A stretch of DNA of 64,000 nucleotides from Sinomonas sp. ASV486 (GCF_030908215.1 NZ_JAVFJK010000012.1:95662-159661); one strand, 5' to 3'; shown: positions 19,464 to 27,096, numbered from the stretch's first letter. The notes: a model not told the origin generated them from the sequence alone. Program-made: numbers and translations.

Positions 19464-20504
19464 TCAGGCGCCCGGGGCGTCCTTGGCTTCATCCTGGCCG
19501 CCATTCGACGCGGCGTGGATGTTCTTCATCGCCTGCGAGGCATCCGGGCCGGCCACGTGCTTGCCTTCCGCCGCGGTTGCGTCCTCCGTCTCGGCCTCGG
19601 TCCGGGGGGCGGTGGCATCCACAGGAGTGGCGACCTGGACGGCGTCGGGAGTGATCGCAGCCTCAGTGAGGGGCTCGTCCGCCACCGGTGCCGGCTTCTC
19701 GGCCATGACAACCGGCTCGGTGCTCGGCGCAGTGCTTGCCGGTACGGGTGCGGGGGTCGCGGCCTGGCTTGCCGCGGCCGTGGATGGCGCGGCGCTGCTA
19801 GGCGCGGGCGGTACGGGCGAAGGGGTCTTCCATGGGTCCTCGACCGGCTTGGCGGCCTTCCACGCCGCGACACCGGCAGCCACCGCCGCCGCTACCACGC
19901 CGAAGACGAGGAGTCCGCGGCGCTTCTTCTTCGGCGCGGGCGAGGAGATCTCATCCGCGGCCCGTCGCATTGCCTGCTGTGCGGCAGAGACGGCATCCTT
20001 TGCGGCCGCATCAGCCTGGCGCACGACGCCGGAGTCGGCGATCCTCTGCGCGACAGCGTCAACGTGGGCGGGGGCGCTCGAGAGCGAGCGATTGACGGAC
20101 TCTGCCGCCTGCGCGATGCCCTCGGAGATCTTCGGCAGGTACGTGTCCGCCGCATCCTTGATGGCGGGTGCAGCCTTGTCGACGGCGTGGTGAAGCCTCG
20201 GCGCGGCGGTATCGACCGCATCTGTGATCCGCGGAGCGAGCTGCGACAAGCCGTCCTGGATCTTCGGGGTCACGGTGGCCACTCCTTCGGCCAGATTGTG
20301 CGCAGCGGACTTGAGTCCCTCTTGGATGCGCGGTGAGGCAGTGTCAAGGCCCTGCTGGATCCTCGGTACGGCCCAGTGCACCGCCGCATCGACGCGTGGC
20401 TGCGCCCAGTCCCGGGCGTTCTCGACGCCCGAGGCAACATTGTGCTGGACGTCCCGGGCGAGGGACTCGGTTGCGTTCAGGCTCTTCTCGACTGGTTTCT
20501 TCAC
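19464..20504 (-). CDS. Membrane-anchored protein with tandem 11-residue helical repeats
   Basis: I do not recognise a named family. The 346-residue protein starts at GTG 20504. Residues from about 31 to 150 form about eleven tandem hendecads, for example LDTASPRIQEG, VATVTPKIQDG, LSQLAPRITDA, VDTAAPRLHHA, VDKAAPAIKDA, with Pro recurring at the same register. This predicts a long amphipathic helix of the 11/3 type that could lie on a membrane or form a coiled coil. A basic KKKRR precedes one membrane helix (about 200-218). The tail is a Pro/Ala/Thr-rich, probably extracytoplasmic stretch. Orientation and role are inference. It is read divergently from the cyclophilin gene. Confidence 0.75.
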   Translation of the reverse strand: MKKPVEKSLNATESLARDVQHNVASGVENARDWAQPRVDAAVHWAVPRIQQGLDTASPRIQEGLKSAAHNLAEGVATVTPKIQDGLSQLAPRITDAVDTAAPRLHHAVDKAAPAIKDAADTYLPKISEGIAQAAESVNRSLSSAPAHVDAVAQRIADSGVVRQADAAAKDAVSAAQQAMRRAADEISSPAPKKKRRGLLVFGVVAAAVAAGVAAWKAAKPVEDPWKTPSPVPPAPSSAAPSTAAASQAATPAPVPASTAPSTEPVVMAEKPAPVADEPLTEAAITPDAVQVATPVDATAPRTEAETEDATAAEGKHVAGPDASQAMKNIHAASNGGQDEAKDAPGA

Positions 20505-20536
20505 GGTGACCTCCGGGAATCTGCTGGACTAACGCC

Positions 20537-20564
20537 AGCCTACGTGGCAGGCGATGCGTAGGCT
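20537..20564. promoter_or_regulatory. Divergent promoter region with opposed TAGGCT boxes
   Basis: AGCCTACG (20537-20544) and CGTAGGCT (20557-20564) form an inverted repeat. Each arm presents TAGGCT on one strand, so the repeat may hold the -10 boxes of the two divergent genes, or a regulator site overlapping them. No clear -35 boxes were found. Confidence 0.4.
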
Positions 20565-20668
20565 ACGGTCACACGAGCGCAGAGGCCGATGGGTTCCCCG
20601 ATTTCACCGAGCGCGGAACGACGGCGGCACCGGGCGGAGGCCTGTCGTGCCATGGAAGAATGGCCGCC

Positions 20669-21214
20669 ATGAGCGCAATCGCAACTGCCAAGGCAACCAT
20701 CCACACGAACCACGGTGACATCGTGGTCAACCTCTTCGGCAACCACGCGCCGAAGACGGTCAAGAACTTCGTGGGCCTCGCGACCGGCGAGCAGTCCTGG
20801 ACGCACCCGGAGACGGGCGAGGACAAGACCGGCACTCCCCTCTACAACGGCACCATCTTCCACCGCATCATCCGCGACTTCATGATCCAGGGCGGCGACC
20901 CCCTCGGCAAGGGAATCGGCGGCCCGGGCTACAAGTTCGACGACGAGATCCACCCCGAGCTCACGTTCAAGGACCCGTACAAGCTCGCGATGGCCAACGC
21001 CGGAATCCAGGGCGGCAAGGGCACCAACGGCTCGCAGTTCTTCATCACCACGACCGACACGAGCTGGTTGCACGGCAAGCACACGATCTTCGGCGAGGTC
21101 GCCGATGACGCATCGAAGAAGGTCGTCGACGAGATCGAGGCCGTCCGCACGGGGATGCAGGACCGTCCGGTCGAGGACGTCGTCATCTCCTCGATCGACG
21201 TCGAGCAGCTCTGA
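20669..21214 (+). CDS. ppiA: Peptidyl-prolyl cis-trans isomerase, cyclophilin type
   Basis: Cytoplasmic cyclophilin that speeds Xaa-Pro isomerisation during folding. The 181-residue protein has the catalytic FHRIIRDFMIQGGDP and the core MANAGIQGGKGTNGSQFFITTTDTSWL in pieces (FMIQGGDP, GSQFFIT, W-L-H-G-K-H-T-I-F-G). No signal peptide is present. ATG 20669 is used; ATG 20660 three codons upstream is an alternative. The location soon after the gyrase region is typical of actinobacterial ppiA. Confidence 0.93.
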   Translation: MSAIATAKATIHTNHGDIVVNLFGNHAPKTVKNFVGLATGEQSWTHPETGEDKTGTPLYNGTIFHRIIRDFMIQGGDPLGKGIGGPGYKFDDEIHPELTFKDPYKLAMANAGIQGGKGTNGSQFFITTTDTSWLHGKHTIFGEVADDASKKVVDEIEAVRTGMQDRPVEDVVISSIDVEQL

Positions 21215-21224
21215 CTCGCCTGAC

Positions 21225-22112
21225 GTGACCCAAGGAAGCCCGGCGGCCGGCCCCGAGGCCGTCCCCGTCTGCCCGCGCCACCCGGACCGAGTCTCCTATG
21301 TGACGTGCCAGCGCTGCGGTCGGCCTGCGTGCCCCGAGTGCCAGCGGCCGGCCGCCGTCGGCTTCCACTGCGTGGACTGCGTCCGCGAACTCTCCGCAGC
21401 CCGCCAGGGCCATCAGGGCAAGACGGTCTACGGTGCCACGGCGCGTCCCGGCGGGCGGCCGGTCGTGACCCTCGCCATCATCGCCGTGTGCGCGGTCGTC
21501 TACGCGCTGCAGTGGCTCGTGCCGGACGACGCCGTGACGGACGCCTTCTTCTATCGGAATTCCGCGGCTCTCACTGCCGAGGAGCCCTGGCGCATGCTGA
21601 CGAGCGCCTTCCTGCACTCGCAAGGGTTCTTTCTGCACATCGTGCTGAATATGTACACGCTGTGGCTTTTCGGCCAGGCGCTCGAGCCCGTCCTGGGCCG
21701 GATCCGCTTCCTCGCCGTGTACCTCCTCTCCGCGGTCGGTGGGTCCGTCGGCTTCCTGCTGCTGGCGCCCGGGCAAGCGGATGTGATCGGGGCCTCGGGT
21801 GCTGTCTTCGGACTCTTCGGCGGGCTGTTCGTCGTCATGCGGCAGAGGGGCGGCGACGTACGCCAGCTCCTCATCCTCATCGGGATCAACGCTGTGCTCG
21901 GCTTCGTGATCCCGGGCATCGCGTGGCAGGCCCACCTCGGCGGACTCCTCACCGGAGCCGCGGCGACCGCGGTGGTCGCCTATGCGCCCCGCGGCCGGTC
22001 CCGCACCGCCGTGCAGATCGGCGGGTTCGTGGTGATCGCCGTGCTGCTTGCCGCGGTTACGTTCGTGAAGGTCTCCTCCGCCGTGGTTTCCGCTGGCGGC
22101 TACGGAATCTGA
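21225..22112 (+). CDS. Rhomboid family intramembrane serine protease with zinc-finger N-terminus
   Basis: Rhomboid protease cleaving within the membrane plane. Residues about 10-50 form a B-box-like zinc site with paired cysteines (CPRHPDRVSYVTC, CGRPACPEC, FHCVDC). Six or seven helices follow, with the HIVLNMYTLWLFG segment, the catalytic Ser in GASGAVFGLFGG and the catalytic His in WQAHLGGLLTG. Translation starts at GTG 21225, 11 bases after the ppiA stop, so the two are likely co-transcribed. Substrates are unknown. Confidence 0.92.
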   Translation: MTQGSPAAGPEAVPVCPRHPDRVSYVTCQRCGRPACPECQRPAAVGFHCVDCVRELSAARQGHQGKTVYGATARPGGRPVVTLAIIAVCAVVYALQWLVPDDAVTDAFFYRNSAALTAEEPWRMLTSAFLHSQGFFLHIVLNMYTLWLFGQALEPVLGRIRFLAVYLLSAVGGSVGFLLLAPGQADVIGASGAVFGLFGGLFVVMRQRGGDVRQLLILIGINAVLGFVIPGIAWQAHLGGLLTGAAATAVVAYAPRGRSRTAVQIGGFVVIAVLLAAVTFVKVSSAVVSAGGYGI

Positions 22113-22125
22113 ACGCCGGACCCCT

Positions 22126-22297
22126 CTCCACAGCGTTATCCACAGTGTGTACAACTTACAGTCCTGTAGTTACTCGGCCGTAGACCCCTTGTTCACGGCC
22201 CACGGGGTCGGGCCGTTCGATTGAGCTCGGCACCCGTAGGCCCCGCATCCCCAGTCTGTGGATAACTCTGGCCAGCGCCTGTGGATGCTGTGGACGG
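22126..22297. repeat. DnaA-box element A with AACTTACAG motif
   Basis: This fills the convergent gap between the rhomboid and the AHSA1 gene. Perfect TTATCCACA (22136-22144) is followed after 8 bases by AACTTACAGTCCTGTAGTT (22153-22171), an imperfect dyad. A perfect inverted DnaA box TGTGGATAA lies at 22257-22265, with two near boxes at 22280-22288 and 22289-22297. Element B at 23.3 kb has the same parts in the same order and spacing. Called as a repeat family by eye. Confidence 0.7.
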
Positions 22298-22304
22298 CCG
22301 TGGC

Positions 22305-22793
22305 TCAGGCGCCGTCGTGCGCGAGGAGCTCGTCGAGCCGCTCGTAGCCCTCATTCATGCCATCGGTCATCCCTGCCTGGAGCATGGCATCGCGGTCCTC
22401 GACCGCCTGGAAGGTCGAGTGGACCGTGAGGCGGCACCGCCCGTCGGGCAGGTCCTCGAGGACCGCTGTGTCGAGGGAGACGTGTCCGGGGGCTCCCTCG
22501 AACTCGAAGGTCTGGACCATCCGGGTCGGAGACGTCAGCTCGTGGAACGAGCCGTGGAACGCATACTGGTTTCCTTCCGTATCCGATTGGGAGAACCGGT
22601 ACGAGCCGCCCGTGCGGGCATCGAAATGGTCGATTGAGGTCGCGTACTTCCTCGGACCGATCCATTGGGCAAAGATCTCCGCGTCGGTGTGGGCGCGGTA
22701 CACGCGTTCAGCGGATGCGTCGAACGTGCGGACGACGTCCACGAACGGGAGCCCGGGCTCGGCGGTGACTGTCGAGGTCTTGGTGGCGGTCAT
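22305..22793 (-). CDS. SRPBCC/AHSA1 domain protein
   Basis: START/Bet v1-like ligand-binding protein of the AHSA1 group. The 162-residue chain has FVDVVRTFDASAERVYRAHTD at the N-terminus, the AQWIGPRKY motif after the first helix pair, GGSYRFSQSD, and ends with the long C-terminal helix MNEGYERLDELLAHDGA. Its ATG overlaps the stop of the upstream arsR gene by 4 bases (ATGA), so the two form one coupled operon. This ArsR-AHSA1 pairing is common, but the ligand is unknown. Confidence 0.88.
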   Translation of the reverse strand: MTATKTSTVTAEPGLPFVDVVRTFDASAERVYRAHTDAEIFAQWIGPRKYATSIDHFDARTGGSYRFSQSDTEGNQYAFHGSFHELTSPTRMVQTFEFEGAPGHVSLDTAVLEDLPDGRCRLTVHSTFQAVEDRDAMLQAGMTDGMNEGYERLDELLAHDGA

Positions 22794-23173
22794 GGCTGGA
22801 TTCCTTCCTCAGTGTCCTGGGCTGCGACGCCCCGGTGGGACAGAAGCGCATCGAGGCGCTGGTACTTCTCTTCGGTCCGGATCCGGTAGTCGTCGATCCA
22901 GGCGGCCAGGGGGCCGAAGGCGGTGGGTTCAAGGTGGCAAGGGCGGCGCTGGGCGTCGCGGCTGCGAGTGATGAGGCCAGCGTCCTCGAGCACCTTGAGG
23001 TGCCTGGACACTGCCTGGACGGTCACGGCGAAGGGCGCCGCGAGTTCATTGACGGTGGCGTCGCCGTGTGCCAAGCGTGCCACCAGCTTCCTCCGAAGCG
23101 GATCGGACAGGGCGGCGAAGGCACGGTTGAGCCGGTCCTCATCCGCGGTCGTCTCAACTGCCGTGGCTTCCAT
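22790..23173 (-). CDS. ArsR family winged-helix repressor
   Basis: Transcriptional regulator, probably repressing itself and the AHSA1 gene. The 127-residue protein has the ArsR helix-turn-helix (FAALSDPLRRKLVARLAHGDATVNELA in two parts, then VSRHLKVLEDAGLI). No metal-binding Cys cluster is visible in helix 3, so the signal is probably not a soft metal. ATG 23173 has an excellent AGGAGG site; the longer frame to 23212 lacks one. A four-copy 16-bp repeat lies 30-93 bases upstream and is the likely operator. Confidence 0.9.
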   Translation of the reverse strand: MEATAVETTADEDRLNRAFAALSDPLRRKLVARLAHGDATVNELAAPFAVTVQAVSRHLKVLEDAGLITRSRDAQRRPCHLEPTAFGPLAAWIDDYRIRTEEKYQRLDALLSHRGVAAQDTEEGIQP

Positions 23174-23202
23174 GTCGTCCCTCCTGTGATCGATACATCT
23201 GG

Positions 23203-23266
23203 TATTCAACATATCGATTGTTCAATGTATTCGTTGTTCAATCTAGCTGTTGTTCAACGTATCCGT
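23203..23266. repeat. Four-copy 16-bp iteron array upstream of arsR
   Basis: Four head-to-tail 16-base units: TATTCAACATATCGAT (23203), TGTTCAATGTATTCGT (23219), TGTTCAATCTAGCTGT (23235), TGTTCAACGTATCCGT (23251). The last unit also forms a 7-4-7 palindrome TTCAACG-TATC-CGTTGAA (23253-23270). The array is very AT-rich for this genome and lies directly ahead of the ArsR gene. Its TTCAA/TTGAA cores resemble known ArsR operators, so it is probably the binding platform (inference). Confidence 0.8.
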
Positions 23267-23315
23267 TGAATACGATCAATTTACGCCGCGTCGATCTGCG
23301 GGTCAAGTGATCTTC

Positions 23316-23442
23316 TCCACAGCGGTTATCCACAGTGTGAGTAACTTACAGCCGTGTAGTTCAGCTGGCGTTTACCCGCTAGCGCCCGCCGTGTTCATCT
23401 GAGGAGCGGTTTTGACCGCAACTTGTCCCCACGTGTGGATAA
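23316..23442. repeat. DnaA-box element B with AACTTACAG motif
   Basis: This lies between the arsR iterons and the deacetylase gene. Perfect TTATCCACA (23326-23334) is followed after 8 bases by AACTTACAGCCGTGTAGTT (23343-23361), and an inverted perfect box TGTGGATAA lies at 23434-23442, continuing ACTCTGGGC as in element A (ACTCTGGCC). A CTCCACAGCG-like lead-in precedes the first box in both. The gap 23174-23561 holds no gene beyond this element and the iterons. Confidence 0.7.
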
Positions 23443-23561
23443 CTCTGGGCATAAAGCCTGTTGGAAAGTGGACAAGCGTGCAGAGGCCAGCCGGCTGGGT
23501 CGCCTAACATGGGAAGCGGAATACGTCCAGTCACACGGGTGCGAAGACCCAGAGGAGAGCT

Positions 23562-24365
23562 ATGGAGCCGACGCAGTTGACCCGCCGCGCTGCCCTTGCC
23601 GGCCTGGCTGCTGCGGTCAGCACCGCGGCCGCGGCCTGCAGCGCCCCGGAAGACGCCCAGGCCAACCTTGCAGCGCCGGGCGCGTCCGCGACTCTCACTC
23701 CATCCTCGACCCCCACGCCGTCCGCCACTCCGACGCCCGCCAAGCCGGCGTTCACCTCCGACTTCGCCATCCCACCCGTCCAGGGCGGTCTTGCCCCAGT
23801 GATCACGCGGGTGGTTACGAAGCAGCCCGTCGTCTTCCTCACGATCGACGACGGCATCGTCAAGCACCCCGAGTCCCTCGCGCTGCTCAAGCAGTACGAC
23901 TACCCGGCCACACTGTTCCTCACGAAGTCGGCGATGGGCGAGAACCCTGGGTTCTTCACGGGCTTCCAGAAGGCCGGCGACCGCATCCAGGACCATACGA
24001 TCAGCCACGACACGACGATGAGCACCAAGGGCTACGCCTACCAGCTCGGCGAGATCACGGGGATGAGGGACTACATCTCCACAACCTACGGGGCGGCACC
24101 CACCCTGTTCCGGCCGCCGGGCGGCGCCTACTCGCCCACGATGCGCAAGGCCGTGGCCGACGCGGGGCTCAAGGCCATCATCGACTGGGAGGCCAAGGCC
24201 AACGCCGGCTCGATGCAGTACCAAGTCGGCAATGGGCTGCGCCCCGGCGACATCGTGCTCATGCACTTCCGTGAGGAGTTCGCCGCGGACCTCGCGGCGT
24301 TCCGCGCTGCGCACCAAGCGGCCGGCCTCACGGTCGTCCGGCTCGAGGACTTCATCGGCGCCTGA
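23562..24365 (+). CDS. Polysaccharide deacetylase family lipoprotein (NodB/CE4-like)
   Basis: Exported hydrolase that probably removes N-acetyl groups from peptidoglycan or another surface glycan. The signal peptide has twin Arg (TRRAALAGLAAAVS) and a lipobox-like AAAACS, giving a Cys near residue 26. A Thr/Pro/Ser-rich linker precedes the NodB domain. That domain shows TIDDG (motif 1), HTISHD (motif 2) and FRPPGGAYSP (motif 3), with LMHFRE near the end. All metal and catalytic residues of the first three motifs appear present. Export by Tat is inferred from the Arg pair. Confidence 0.88.
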   Translation: MEPTQLTRRAALAGLAAAVSTAAAACSAPEDAQANLAAPGASATLTPSSTPTPSATPTPAKPAFTSDFAIPPVQGGLAPVITRVVTKQPVVFLTIDDGIVKHPESLALLKQYDYPATLFLTKSAMGENPGFFTGFQKAGDRIQDHTISHDTTMSTKGYAYQLGEITGMRDYISTTYGAAPTLFRPPGGAYSPTMRKAVADAGLKAIIDWEAKANAGSMQYQVGNGLRPGDIVLMHFREEFAADLAAFRAAHQAAGLTVVRLEDFIGA

Positions 24366-24417
24366 GGCTCCCCGAAACGGCGCGGTACCGGCGTAGGCTC
24401 TGGCGAGGAGGTATGCC

Positions 24418-25863
24418 ATGAGCAATCTGGAGACCGATCCCCGCGAGACCCTCTGTGCCGACCGGCCCGGGGGCTCCGGGGTCGAGATCATCGAGCCCCG
24501 TGAGGTTCCCCTCGGCGGCCCGCGGGCCATGACAGTCCACCGCACGCTCCCCTCGAGGGAGCGTTCGCTCGTGGGTGCGTGGTGCTTCCTCGACCACTAC
24601 GGGCCCGACGACGTCTCGTCGAGCGCCGGCATGCGCGTCCCACCGCATCCCCACACGGGCCTGCAGACGATCAGCTGGTTGTTCACGGGCGAGATCGAGC
24701 ACCGCGACAGCGCCGGGCACCACGCCCTGGTCCGCCCGGGCGAACTGAATCTCATGACCGCCGGGCGTGGCATCAACCATTCCGAGTATTCGACCCACGG
24801 CACCACCATCCTGCACGGGGTCCAGCTGTGGACAGCGCTCCCCGACCCCTTCCGCGCGGTTCCTCCGGGATTCGAGCGGTACGCCCCGCCCGCCGTCGAA
24901 CTCGAGGATGAGACGGGTGCCCGCGCCGGGGAGCTGCGTGTGTTCCTCGGATCCCTTCACGGGGCGGCCTCCCCGGTGCGGACCTATACCGCGCTGCTGG
25001 GCGCCGAAGCGGTGCTCGAACCCGGTGCCGCCGTCGAGGTCCGGATCGCAACGGAGTTCGAGCACGCGATCCTGCCCGACGGCGGAAGCCTCGAGCTCGA
25101 CGGCGGGGTTGACGGGGAGACAGTCCCCCAAGCCCACCTCGCATACCTCGCGGCTGGCCGGGATCGCGTGCGACTGGCGAATCCGGGCAGCGCTCCCCTG
25201 CGCGTGATGATTCTGGGCGGTCCCCCGTTCGCGGAAGAGATCACCATGTGGTGGAACTTTGTGGGACGCTCCCATGAGGAGATCGTCGCGTTCCGGGAGA
25301 CGTGGAACAGCGAGATTTCAGGCGGCCAGACGCACGACGACGCCCCGTTCGGCCCCGTCGTCGAGCTCACCGAGGGCGAGGCGGCCCTTCCTGCGCCGCC
25401 GTTGCCGAATGTTCGGCTCCGCCCGCGGCCCCGGGCGCGGGATGCGGTAACGACCGGCGCACCAGCCCACAACGCACAGCACAGCACCGCACCGCGCAAC
25501 ACCCAGAACACCGCAGACGAGAGGGAGGTACCCATGAGCGTCCAGGAATCCGAGCAGCAGGCAGGACAGACACAGTATGTGCAGGCGGAGCAGCGGCACC
25601 GATACGAGGTGCACGTCGGCGGGGCGACTGCCGGCTTCACCCAGTACCGGGTGCTGTCCGACGGCGCCGTGCTTGCCTTCGACCACACTGAGGTGGCCGA
25701 CGGCTATTCCGGCATGGGGCTCGCGAGCAAGCTCGTGACCTTCGCACTCGATGATGTTCGGGCCAAGGGGCAGCGGATCCGTCCGTACTGTCCCTACGTA
25801 CGGGCGTTCATCAAACGGCACCGTGAGTACGCGGATCTTGTCGAGGATGGCTTCACCGAGTGA
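24418..25863 (+). CDS. Pirin family protein fused in frame to a YjdJ-like N-acetyltransferase
   Basis: Residues 1 to about 330 are a pirin (bicupin). The N-cupin has metal ligands in PPHPHTGLQTISW and INHSEYS, followed by the pirin C-domain with ILGGPPFAEEITMWWNFVGRS. After a polar Ala/Thr/Asn/Gln-rich linker (about 335-372), residues 373-481 form a small GNAT of the YjdJ type (GYSGMGLASKLV, PYCPYVRAFIKRHREY). No stop codon separates the parts. An internal ATG at 25534 (residue 373) has a strong GGGAGGT site, so the acetyltransferase may also be made alone. These are separate genes in most relatives I know of, so a stop codon was probably lost. The GAGGAGGT site fixes the first start. Confidence 0.85.
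   Translation: MSNLETDPRETLCADRPGGSGVEIIEPREVPLGGPRAMTVHRTLPSRERSLVGAWCFLDHYGPDDVSSSAGMRVPPHPHTGLQTISWLFTGEIEHRDSAGHHALVRPGELNLMTAGRGINHSEYSTHGTTILHGVQLWTALPDPFRAVPPGFERYAPPAVELEDETGARAGELRVFLGSLHGAASPVRTYTALLGAEAVLEPGAAVEVRIATEFEHAILPDGGSLELDGGVDGETVPQAHLAYLAAGRDRVRLANPGSAPLRVMILGGPPFAEEITMWWNFVGRSHEEIVAFRETWNSEISGGQTHDDAPFGPVVELTEGEAALPAPPLPNVRLRPRPRARDAVTTGAPAHNAQHSTAPRNTQNTADEREVPMSVQESEQQAGQTQYVQAEQRHRYEVHVGGATAGFTQYRVLSDGAVLAFDHTEVADGYSGMGLASKLVTFALDDVRAKGQRIRPYCPYVRAFIKRHREYADLVEDGFTE
25534..25863 (+). CDS. Possible internally initiated YjdJ-like GNAT
   Basis: Same frame as the pirin fusion. ATG 25534 is preceded by GAGGGAGGTACCC, a better ribosome site than most in this window. The 109-residue product covers exactly the GNAT domain, with acetyl-CoA loop region GYSGMGLASKL. 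It would be the standalone acetyltransferase retained from before the fusion. Whether it is used is unknown. Confidence 0.55.
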   Translation: MSVQESEQQAGQTQYVQAEQRHRYEVHVGGATAGFTQYRVLSDGAVLAFDHTEVADGYSGMGLASKLVTFALDDVRAKGQRIRPYCPYVRAFIKRHREYADLVEDGFTE

Positions 25864-25905
25864 ACCGCCGGTGATCGAGGTGGTCGAGGCGGGTTTTCCA
25901 CACCC

Positions 25906-25989
25906 TTGTCCACCCCGTGGATAACTTACAGTCGTGTTGTTCCTTGTGACTGACCGGTATCCACGGACTTTCCCACAGGCTGTGGATAA
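25906..25989. repeat. DnaA-box element C with AACTTACAG motif
   Basis: Located in the gap between two acetyltransferase genes. TTGTCCACC lies at 25906-25914. CGTGGATAA (25916-25924) runs directly into AACTTACAGTCGTGTTGTT (25923-25941). A perfect inverted box TGTGGATAA lies at 25981-25989. It shares the 19-bp motif with elements A and B but has it fused to a DnaA box. Confidence 0.65.
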
Positions 25990-26093
25990 CTTGTCGCCGG
26001 AAGTTCACAGCCGGTGGACATCGTCAGGGACGCAGCGCCGGCCCCGGGGTGTTAGCGTGGGCCGACCAGTCCCCCTGCCTGTGCGAGGAGCGC

Positions 26094-27047
26094 ATGAGCG
26101 TCGTCTGGAAGCCCATCGAGGCCGCCCACGCCCCCGCATGGGCTGAACTGAGCAATCTCCTGGCCCGTGCCGACGACACCGATGAGTTCTACAATCCTGA
26201 AGACCTCGTCGAGGAGCTCGAGGAACCGGGCGTCGATCCGGTGGCGGATACGCTCGGAGCGTGGGACGGCGACACCATGGTTGCCTATGGCCAGCTGCGC
26301 GTGACCGAGGCGATCCTCGACCGTGAGGCGAATGCGTCGCTCTCCGGCGGGGTTCATCCCGCGTGGCGAGGACGCGGTCTGGGACGGGCCGTCATGGACT
26401 GGCTCGAGCCGCGCGCGGATGTCCTCGCGGCGCAGCGCTTCCCCGGCGCTCCGGTGGTCTGGTACGTGTGGTGCGGCAAACCCGGTTCTTCGGCAGGGCG
26501 GCTCGCGGCCGCCCGCGGATACCGCCCGGGGCGGTACTTCCGGGACATGAGGCTCGCGCTCACGACGTGGGAACCAGTCGACTCGGCCGCGGACCCGGTC
26601 TGTGCCCACCTTGCTCCAGCGCACCACGAGGCGACCCGCCGCGCCCACAACGAGGCGTTCGCCGACCACTGGCGGTCTTCCGAGCGCGACCCCGCCCGGT
26701 GGGCAGATCAGCTCTCCTCTCGCAGCTTCCGCGCGGACCTCTCGCGCGTGGCGGTGAACCCGGATCCCGGCCTCGATCCGGATGACGCCGTCGACGCGTA
26801 CGTCCTGTGCCACGAGTTCGTGAGCGGGGAGCTCTACGTGACCCTCGTGGGAACCCGGAGGCGAGCCCGTGGACAGGGCCTCGCGAGTGCCCTCCTGCAG
26901 GATTCGCTCGCCGCCGCCAAGGCGCAGGGATACCGGCTCGCGGATCTCGGCGTGGACTCCGAGAGCCCTACGGGAGCGGTGGGACTCTACGAGCGTGTGG
27001 GCTTCATGCCGATCCGCACCACGGTGGTCTACGAGCGCCGCCGCTGA
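26094..27047 (+). CDS. Tandem GNAT-domain N-acetyltransferase
   Basis: Two GNAT folds in one 317-residue chain. The first has the acetyl-CoA loop in VHPAWRGRGLGRAVMDWLE, the second in RRRARGQGLASALLQDSLAAAKAQGY followed by VDSESPTGAVGLYERVGF in shortened form. This double layout resembles the mycothiol synthase (MshD) type, but specific identity is not shown and many paralogues exist. ATG 26094 has GAGGAG ahead and is chosen over the upstream frame start at 26049. Substrate unknown. Confidence 0.85.
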   Translation: MSVVWKPIEAAHAPAWAELSNLLARADDTDEFYNPEDLVEELEEPGVDPVADTLGAWDGDTMVAYGQLRVTEAILDREANASLSGGVHPAWRGRGLGRAVMDWLEPRADVLAAQRFPGAPVVWYVWCGKPGSSAGRLAAARGYRPGRYFRDMRLALTTWEPVDSAADPVCAHLAPAHHEATRRAHNEAFADHWRSSERDPARWADQLSSRSFRADLSRVAVNPDPGLDPDDAVDAYVLCHEFVSGELYVTLVGTRRRARGQGLASALLQDSLAAAKAQGYRLADLGVDSESPTGAVGLYERVGFMPIRTTVVYERRR

Positions 27048-27096
27048 CCCCGCCCCCTCCATTCCCTCACTGTCTCGGGTACAGGCGGCGGCTACT

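Noticed and set aside
23203..23266. Plasmid-type replication iterons
   Set aside because: No replication initiator gene is near; position ahead of arsR fits an operator better.
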